A DNA stretch of 18,319 nucleotides from DASXMX01 sp036794395 (GTDB taxonomy: Bacteria > Planctomycetota > Phycisphaerae > Tepidisphaerales > Tepidisphaeraceae). Where the stretch lies: positions 1 through 18,319 of the forward strand of contig DAIRGS010000139.1 in NCBI GenBank assembly GCA_036794395.1, written 5' to 3'. The notes under the pieces are model-generated. The model was given only the letters and a program-made list of their open reading frames with translations. It made no database searches and was not told the origin of the DNA. The translations under genes were made by a program, and so were the position numbers. Below are positions 12,898-18,319 of this stretch, in pieces. Position 1 is the stretch's first letter. Each line of letters begins with the position of its first letter.

Positions 12898-13013
12898 AAC
12901 CAAGCCAACCTCCCCATCCGAGATGGCTCGACACACAATGCATCGGACGTTTATTCCCCTCACTCAAGTATGGTGCCCCAAAACCAATCAGAAACCTACG
13001 ATTAAACCAGCCT

Positions 13014-14207
13014 TTACGCCAAGGGTCTAACGCCAAACCACCGGTCCAGTTCCGGCGTCAGCACGCTCGCAATCAGCAGCGCCAGATAGGGCCCCAGCGA
13101 AACAGAAACATAGAGCTGGAAGGTCGAACAGGTGAACCCCAGGAACAATGCATAAATGGTCCGCCCCCGACGCGTCATCGGCCGAAGCGTCGGTGCCGTC
13201 GCCAGGAAAAAGGCTGTAAACAACAGCGGCGACGCCATCACCTCGTAGTTCGCAAAAGTGATTGCAACCGACCATCCCATATCCGGCATCCGCATCGCCG
13301 CCCAGTGCCACTGCGGCGCATCCGAGATATTCGTCGGCACGGGTAGAATCAGCATCGCGGTATACGCCGCTACGCATGTCAGCAGCGGAATGCGGTAATC
13401 GATGACACCGCGATACAAAAGAAACAAACCCCCAATGATCACCCCAATAGCACTGCTCGTTCCCAGTGCCCCGGGTTCCCCGGCCACAATGAAATCCTCC
13501 AGCGGTGGCATCCCGTCACGCAACAACGCTCTAAGAGGAAGCCATTGCCGAGCGGGCGTCTCACGACCCCGCGTATATCGGCTCAACCGTTCGGCGGCCG
13601 GCTCGCGCAGATCCGCATCGGTCGCGTTATGCCGCCGCCCAATCCACGGGTCGTTCGACGCGGCGCGCAACCCCCCGGTCCGTGCCGAGCCAAACAGTTC
13701 ACCCACCAGAATGTGATCCCGATTCAGGATATAACGTGGAACCAGCAGATCCGAAAAACAGATGCCCAGCAGCATGTAAGTGACCAGCGTCGGATGCAGG
13801 TGCCAACCCCCAAGGCCACCGAAGAGCCACAGGATCATCACCATCAATAAAGCCGCCAGCGGCATTAGCGCCCAGATGTTCACATGATCGCTCGCTCCAT
13901 CCGCGCTCCCCGCCGCAAGATGGGCGGGCAGCATCAACGCCAGCAACAGCCCAAGCCAAAGTCCATGCGCATAATGCAGCGTCCGCCCGCGCGGCCCGAT
14001 TCGTCGCCAGATGTAAATCCATCCGAGCGTACACAACATCACCGTGGCCAGCACGACCGTCGCCCGCCATCCATACAAAATAACCCCGGCAGTCGCAGGG
14101 AATACCGCGCCCAGGAAATGCGCAAGATAAAAACCGTTCACCCCGATTCCCCCACGGGGCACGGACCCAGCCAGAACGGGCCGGGGTGCGGCTGCCGTTT
14201 CAGTCAT
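13014..14207 (-). CDS. Orphan RnfD/NqrB-family membrane protein
   Basis: 397 residues with about nine to ten hydrophobic segments, at roughly 24-46, 49-67, 82-99, 111-131, 139-157, 252-267, 273-291, 313-338 and 351-383. It matches the RnfD/NqrB family in order: HPTLVTYMLLG where the family has an NP-x-GY helix, EPGALGTSSAIGVIIGGLFLLYRGVIDYRIPL (family: G-x-GETS-x-x-GG...YR...W-R-IPL), LATAPTLRPMTRRGRTIYALFLG (family ATDP...P..PKGR), and a final LTPELDRWF. In Rnf/Nqr complexes this subunit carries a covalently bound FMN on a Thr of an S-G-A-T-like motif. Here the equivalent segment reads ARQWLPLRALL (219-229) with no such Thr. No rnfA, B, C, E or G gene is nearby. It lies 84 bp after the CLC gene on the same strand. 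Electron-transport role uncertain; family membership fairly sure. Confidence 0.8.
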   Translation of the reverse strand: MTETAAAPRPVLAGSVPRGGIGVNGFYLAHFLGAVFPATAGVILYGWRATVVLATVMLCTLGWIYIWRRIGPRGRTLHYAHGLWLGLLLALMLPAHLAAGSADGASDHVNIWALMPLAALLMVMILWLFGGLGGWHLHPTLVTYMLLGICFSDLLVPRYILNRDHILVGELFGSARTGGLRAASNDPWIGRRHNATDADLREPAAERLSRYTRGRETPARQWLPLRALLRDGMPPLEDFIVAGEPGALGTSSAIGVIIGGLFLLYRGVIDYRIPLLTCVAAYTAMLILPVPTNISDAPQWHWAAMRMPDMGWSVAITFANYEVMASPLLFTAFFLATAPTLRPMTRRGRTIYALFLGFTCSTFQLYVSVSLGPYLALLIASVLTPELDRWFGVRPLA

Positions 14208-14291
14208 GCCGCAAGAGTAGGTCGTCAGCCTTCTACGGGCAAATGCCGTTGAACGCTCCGCTCGCGTGCCAACCCAGCCAATCCTACGGAC

Positions 14292-16169
14292 TCATTTACC
14301 GGATAACGCTTGGTTATACCGCTGCATCAACGCTCGCCGGCTGATCAAGCCAATGATGTGGTCCGCGTCGGCCGGGAGGCAAACCGGGAGCCTTGCCACT
14401 TCGTAAATGCTGAACGCCTGAAGCACCTGGGCCAGGTCATCGGTGCTTCGCACAGCCGGCAGATCAGTGCGGGCCACTTCGCTTGCAAGTAGCAGCGGAA
14501 TCGCTTCACGCTGGAACAGCGCCGTTCTTAAATCATCAGCAACGACCATCCCCGCGTAGTTGCCGGCTTTGTCCAATACAACAAAATCCATCACGCCGGT
14601 CTGTTCGATAAGCGCCAGAAGCTGTTCGAGCGGCGTATCAATTCCAATTGCGGAAACCGGATCAAGCGCCACCTGCTCAACCGTCAGCCGATGCAGAAAG
14701 TTTGAATCCCCAGCCGGCGTTACACGAACTCCCCTGAGCCGCAGGACCGCCGTATAGATTGAATCAGGGTAAAGCAGTCGAGCCATTCCCGTAGCCACGA
14801 CGACCGCCAGCATCGCCGGCAGCACCAGAGCTGAATTATTAGTCAACTCCAGCACAATCAGGATTGAAGCCAGCGGGGCATGAACGATCGCCGACAGCAC
14901 CGCCCCCATGCCCACAATTGCGTATGCCTCGGGATACACCCGGGTGACGTCGAACCATCCCAGGATTTTCATCCCAAGACCCATCCCACCACCGGCCGCC
15001 GCTCCCAGAAAAAGCGATGGCGCAATGATCCCACCACTGCCGCCGCTGCCCAACGTCAGGCATGTACCGACAATCTTGGCCAGAACCAGAAATGACAAAA
15101 ACAGAAACACGTATCCAATGTGCGGCTGAGTGTAAAAGTCGTGCGCCAGCAGCTTTTGAATGAATCCGTATCCATCCCCATAGAAGACCGGCGCAGGATA
15201 TACGTCAAACGGTATCGGCTTAGCCGATCCGCGGAGACGCCCGAACAGCAGAATGTAAAACACCCCAATGCAACCCAACGCCGCCCCCCCGATGGCGGGT
15301 CGGAACGCGGGACGCACGGACATGCGTTTAAATTGACGTTCGGTGAAGTCCATCAATCGGGTCATTGCCACGCCAATCGTGCCACATACGAGCCCGAGCA
15401 CGAAGAAGTTCTGCACCTGAAGCCAGTCGAGCTGAAAATGCGAATCGTAGTGCAGCTCGAAAATCGTATTTCGCGGGTGTTGCAGAACGTACTGAAAGAT
15501 CTCCTTGGTCGTGACATTCGCAATCACGCTGGCCACCACCACCGGCGTCATGTTGGCTATCGAAAAGTCCTGAAGGATCACTTCCAGCGCGAACAGCAAC
15601 CCGCCCATCGGTGCGTTGAAGATCGCGCTGATACCCGCCGCCGCTCCCGCGCCGATCAGGATCGTCATCTGCCTGCGTGAAACGCGAAATGTTTGTCCCG
15701 TCCCCGACGCGATCGCGGCGCCAATCTGTACGATCGGCCCTTCAGCCCCGGCCGATCCACCCGTGCCAATCGTTATTCCGCTCGTGATAATTTTTTCAAT
15801 CGCAACCAACGGCTTGATAAATCCACTCGAACGAATCACCGACTCCATGACATCCACAACGCCATGCCCCTCGCGAGCGCGGAAAACGTATCGGCTCAAC
15901 AAGCCAACGAGCAACCCTCCAAGGGCCGGCCACAGGATCAGCATTACCATCCAATGACCGTATAGCCGTTCAAAACCAAACCGCTCGTAGAGCAAATTCC
16001 GGGTCCAATCGATGATCTCGTGGAACGCGACGGCCGCGGCCGCTGTGATGAGTCCGATCACAACTGCCAACACAATCAGAAACGTGTCTTCCCGGAACCC
16101 CATCCAGGACAAAACGCGGGTGCTCAGCAACCGGACGCGCGTTGGGGCCAGACGGAGTTCCGAAAGCAT
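14292..16169 (-). CDS. CLC-family chloride channel / Cl-/H+ exchanger with C-terminal CBS pair
   Basis: 625 residues. The membrane core (about 28-470) shows the CLC signatures: GTGGSAGAEGPIVQIG (135-150), with gating-glutamate equivalent E143 where GREGP is canonical, LLFALEVILQDFS (191-203), the GSGGSGGIIAPSLFLGAAAGG pore loop (374-394), and AYAIVGMGAVLSAIVHAPLASILIVLELT (415-443), which contains a candidate for the central Tyr (Y416). The gating glutamate suggests an exchanger or gated channel. Residues about 490-617 form two CBS motifs (PVSAIGIDTPLEQLL...VVADDLRTAL and DLPAVRSTDDLAQVL...GLISRRAL), which in this family bind adenine nucleotides and modulate gating. The start is ATG 16169; no strong ribosome site is seen and ATG at residue 23 (MGFRED) is a possible alternative. 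It is divergent from the ABC-F gene with only 51 bp between starts, and upstream of the RnfD-like gene, probably in the same transcript. Confidence 0.93.
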   Translation of the reverse strand: MLSELRLAPTRVRLLSTRVLSWMGFREDTFLIVLAVVIGLITAAAAVAFHEIIDWTRNLLYERFGFERLYGHWMVMLILWPALGGLLVGLLSRYVFRAREGHGVVDVMESVIRSSGFIKPLVAIEKIITSGITIGTGGSAGAEGPIVQIGAAIASGTGQTFRVSRRQMTILIGAGAAAGISAIFNAPMGGLLFALEVILQDFSIANMTPVVVASVIANVTTKEIFQYVLQHPRNTIFELHYDSHFQLDWLQVQNFFVLGLVCGTIGVAMTRLMDFTERQFKRMSVRPAFRPAIGGAALGCIGVFYILLFGRLRGSAKPIPFDVYPAPVFYGDGYGFIQKLLAHDFYTQPHIGYVFLFLSFLVLAKIVGTCLTLGSGGSGGIIAPSLFLGAAAGGGMGLGMKILGWFDVTRVYPEAYAIVGMGAVLSAIVHAPLASILIVLELTNNSALVLPAMLAVVVATGMARLLYPDSIYTAVLRLRGVRVTPAGDSNFLHRLTVEQVALDPVSAIGIDTPLEQLLALIEQTGVMDFVVLDKAGNYAGMVVADDLRTALFQREAIPLLLASEVARTDLPAVRSTDDLAQVLQAFSIYEVARLPVCLPADADHIIGLISRRALMQRYNQALSGK

Positions 16170-16220
16170 GGGGCAGAAGATAGTCGTTGTGGGTCCATCG
16201 GCAAGGGAAGGGCGGATGTC

Positions 16221-18197
16221 ATGAAAATGCCGTGTGTCGCCGACTTGGCCCGCGCGTTGATTCCGTCTACCTTGACTGGAGTGTCCGTCGCCACCCTAGC
16301 CAGCATCGAGAAGACTTTCGGCAAGCGCGTCTTGTTCGATAAGCTCAACCTCAACGTCGAGCAGGGCGAGCGCATCGGGTTCATCGGGGCCAATGGCTCA
16401 GGAAAGACAACGCTGTTCAAGGTGCTGACCGATGAAGTGATCGTCGATGCCGGCGTGGTGGCCCTGGCCAAGGGCACCAAAATCGGACACCTCACACAAG
16501 ATCCAAAATTCGACCCCGCGAATACTGTCGTCGACGAGGCCGAGCTCGCCTTCTCCGATCTTCATGCACTCTCGCACCGTCTCAGAGACATCGAACATTC
16601 GATGGCCGAGCAAACCGGCGAAGCGCTCGAGAAGGTCTTACGTCAATATCAGCAAGTTCAACACGAGTTTGATCTGGCAGGGGGGTACGCTTGGCGGCAC
16701 AAGCTAGAGGCAACGCTCCAGGGCGTGGGTCTGATTCAGGAAACATGGGAACAAAACGTCGAAACTCTCTCGGGCGGGCAGCGCTCCCGGCTCAATCTTG
16801 CCAAACTGCTCATCAGCGAACCCGATCTCTTGCTGCTGGACGAACCCACCAACCACCTCGACCTGGCGGCCATTGAGTGGCTCGAAAAATACCTCCTCGC
16901 TTTCAGTGGCGCAGTCGTCCTGATAAGCCACGATCGCTATCTGCTGGATCGCCTCGCAACCCGCGTCGTCTGGCTGACTGATTGCCGTATCAAATCTTAT
17001 CCCGGCAACTACTCTGCCTTTATCCAGCAGCGCGAACTTCAGGAACTCAGCCAACAGCGGGCATTCGAGCAGCAAAATGCTTCAATCGAAAAGCAGAAGG
17101 AATTCATCCGCCGATTCGGCGCCGGCCAGCGCAGCAAAGAAGCAAAAGGGCGGGAAAAGCGATTAAACCGACTGCTGAAAAGCAACCTGATGGTGGGTCA
17201 GGTGCAGGCGGGCCGGAAGATCAACCTCTCGCTGGGAACCGATCAGCGCGCCGGCGATCAAGTCTTGAACGTGCGAAATCTAAGCAAGGCCTTTGATTCC
17301 AAGCGGCTGTGGGATGGCATCAAGCTGGAGGTTCGCCGGGGCGAACGCATCGGAGTCATCGGACCCAATGGCTCGGGCAAGACAACGCTCCTCTCGACCC
17401 TGCTCGGTGAAACCGACGCCGACTCCGGGGAAATCCGCTGGGGCTCAAACCTCAACATTGGCTATTACGATCAACGCCTGGATGATTTCGATCCTCAAGA
17501 TTCCGTCATCGAAGCAGCGTGGGAAGATCGCGACGTGAAGGAGCAGCAGGTCCGCGATGTCCTCGCCACAATGCTGTTTCGCGGCGAAGACGTGAACAAG
17601 CCAGTTCAATTGCTCAGCGGTGGCGAACGCGCCCGCCTCCGGCTCAGCCAGCTCCTACTCGACAAGCCCAATGTGTTTGTCCTCGACGAGCCCACCAACC
17701 ACCTGGATATCCCATCACGCGAGGCCCTCGAAGCCGCGCTGGCGAGTTTTGAGGGAACCATCCTTTGCGTGAGCCACGACCGCTATTTTCTGGAAAAAGT
17801 CGCCCGCCGGCTGCTCATCCTGGCCCCGCCGAATGTCATTGATTTTGCCGGGCGATACAGCGAATGGGTCCAAAGGGTTGCCGAGGAAGCCGCGGCAGAC
17901 ACCCCTGCAGAAAGTGCACGCTCTCGCGCCAAGGCAACGGTCCCCGCATCCGTAGCGCGCGATCCGGGACGCAAAAAAGACAATCCGTACGCCCGACCCT
18001 TTGGCCGCCTGACGCTCGACGAGCTCGAACAGCAGATTACCGACACCGAAATCGGCATCGCCGAATGTCAGGAAACCTTCGGCGACCCAGAAGCATTCAA
18101 AGACCCCAATCGCGGCCAGCAACTGCAATCCGAATACAAGGCCCTCTGTCAAAAACTGGAAGCCTTGGAAGCCGAGTACTTCGCCCGCGAGCAGTAG
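16221..18197 (+). CDS. uup: ABC-F family ATPase, Uup-like (ribosome-associated)
   Basis: 658 residues with two ABC ATPase domains and no membrane segments, the mark of ABC-F translation factors. Domain 1: Walker A G56-ANGSGKT, signature LSGGQ (183-187), Walker B LLLLDEPTNHLD, then ISHDRY. Domain 2: Walker A G381-PNGSGKT, signature LSGGE (465-469), Walker B VFVLDEPTNHLD, then VSHDRY. The linker (about 268-330) includes RRFGAGQRSKEAKGREKRL, the charged part that in this family reaches toward the P-site tRNA. Residues 597-658 are a C-terminal helical/coiled-coil domain (ELEQQITDTEIG...QKLEALEAEYF), which points to the Uup branch. I chose ATG 16221, preceded by AAGGGCGG; GTG 16281 gives the more typical N-terminus VSVATLASIEKTFGKR and is a real alternative. 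Likely role: resolving stalled or unusual ribosome states. Symbol at family level. Confidence 0.9.
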   Translation: MKMPCVADLARALIPSTLTGVSVATLASIEKTFGKRVLFDKLNLNVEQGERIGFIGANGSGKTTLFKVLTDEVIVDAGVVALAKGTKIGHLTQDPKFDPANTVVDEAELAFSDLHALSHRLRDIEHSMAEQTGEALEKVLRQYQQVQHEFDLAGGYAWRHKLEATLQGVGLIQETWEQNVETLSGGQRSRLNLAKLLISEPDLLLLDEPTNHLDLAAIEWLEKYLLAFSGAVVLISHDRYLLDRLATRVVWLTDCRIKSYPGNYSAFIQQRELQELSQQRAFEQQNASIEKQKEFIRRFGAGQRSKEAKGREKRLNRLLKSNLMVGQVQAGRKINLSLGTDQRAGDQVLNVRNLSKAFDSKRLWDGIKLEVRRGERIGVIGPNGSGKTTLLSTLLGETDADSGEIRWGSNLNIGYYDQRLDDFDPQDSVIEAAWEDRDVKEQQVRDVLATMLFRGEDVNKPVQLLSGGERARLRLSQLLLDKPNVFVLDEPTNHLDIPSREALEAALASFEGTILCVSHDRYFLEKVARRLLILAPPNVIDFAGRYSEWVQRVAEEAAADTPAESARSRAKATVPASVARDPGRKKDNPYARPFGRLTLDELEQQITDTEIGIAECQETFGDPEAFKDPNRGQQLQSEYKALCQKLEALEAEYFAREQ

Positions 18198-18212
18198 CAG
18201 GGCGCATTTTTT
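18182..18212 (+). terminator. Possible intrinsic terminator overlapping the uup stop codon
   Basis: A 5-bp stem CGCCC (18182-18186) and GGGCG (18200-18204) spans the stop codon at 18195-18197. Two bases later comes a run of six T (18207-18212). The stem is short and the loop is 13 bases, so the structure is weak, but the T-tract position is right for a Rho-independent terminator. Confidence 0.35.
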
Positions 18213-18243
18213 CGCCGGGTCCGTGACACTTTAGGCTGCCTTC

Positions 18244-18318
18244 TTCTCCCTCCACCGGTACGCCCTTGTCATTACCCACAAGTCGAAATCACGCGTCCTT
18301 TTCTCCCTCCACCGGTAC
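18244..18318 (+). repeat. 18-bp direct repeat near the window end
   Basis: TTCTCCCTCCACCGGTAC occurs at 18244-18261 and again, identical, at 18301-18318, with a 57-base period. The 39-base spacer contains CTTGT/ACAAG arms. The flanking sequence also shares a pyrimidine-rich CCTT just upstream. The window stops one base after the second unit, so it may be the beginning of a longer tandem array or two copies of a dispersed motif. No coding ORF is seen in the last 122 bases. Confidence 0.6.
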
Positions 18319-18319
18319 T

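Noticed and set aside
12758..13030. Small open frames in the gap upstream of the response regulator
   Set aside because: They have no recognisable domain, weak starts and atypical composition; the only structure seen there is a GC-rich hairpin.
16020..16220. Extending the ABC-F gene upstream to an ATG at 16020
   Set aside because: It would add 67 residues of charged low-homology sequence antisense to the CLC N-terminus; the strong ribosome site and the ABC-F N-terminus lie at 16221 or later.
18244..18319. CRISPR array start
   Set aside because: Only two units are visible, the repeat is 18 bp (shorter than known CRISPR repeats), and no cas gene is nearby.

Overview
The window looks like chromosomal DNA from a GC-rich (high-50s percent by eye) environmental bacterium, most likely of the Planctomycetota/Verrucomicrobiota sort. 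This is an inference from gene content: a secreted DUF1080 (3-keto-disaccharide hydrolase) protein, large TPR proteins fused to glycosyltransferase domains including an OGT/GT41 type, an orphan RnfD-like membrane protein, and dispersed palindromes built on a GGCTTnCCAAGCC core. No rRNA, tRNA, CRISPR array, transposase or phage gene was recognised, and no stretch over 300 bases lacks a gene.

Layout. Positions 1-202 hold the right-hand part of a dispersed palindromic repeat. Positions 239-3338 (minus strand) are a tightly coupled three-gene operon, read right to left: zinc-ribbon SAM methyltransferase, NodB-type polysaccharide deacetylase, GNAT acetyltransferase. The three are joined by 4-base ATGA and GTGA start/stop overlaps. 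Divergent from it, on the plus strand, are two glycosyltransferases with near-identical architecture: nine TPRs plus a GT9-like domain (3562-5322), and nine TPRs plus a GT41/OGT domain (5439-7685). Together these five genes look like a glycan or glycoprotein synthesis and decoration locus.

Next come a secreted M28 metallopeptidase (minus, overlapping the OGT-like gene tail-to-tail by 38 bp) and a divergent CPA1 Na+/H+ antiporter (plus). A complete second copy of the repeat fills the gap between the antiporter and the convergent DUF1080 gene. A solitary stem-loop of related core sequence (12281-12346) separates DUF1080 from a single-domain response regulator.

The right third holds an orphan RnfD-like membrane protein and a CLC chloride channel/exchanger with a CBS pair (both minus), then a divergent Uup-type ABC-F ATPase (plus) with a possible intrinsic terminator. 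The window ends in an 18-bp direct repeat.

The most noteworthy observations are: (i) the two-copy, roughly 265-bp nested palindromic element, which is MITE- or BIME-like and seems to supply the antiporter's stop codon; (ii) the paired TPR glycosyltransferases with matching scaffolds but different catalytic folds, facing a coupled methyltransferase/deacetylase/acetyltransferase operon; and (iii) the RnfD-like protein, which stands alone and appears to lack the flavinylation threonine motif. All calls come from reading the sequence only; no database search was run.
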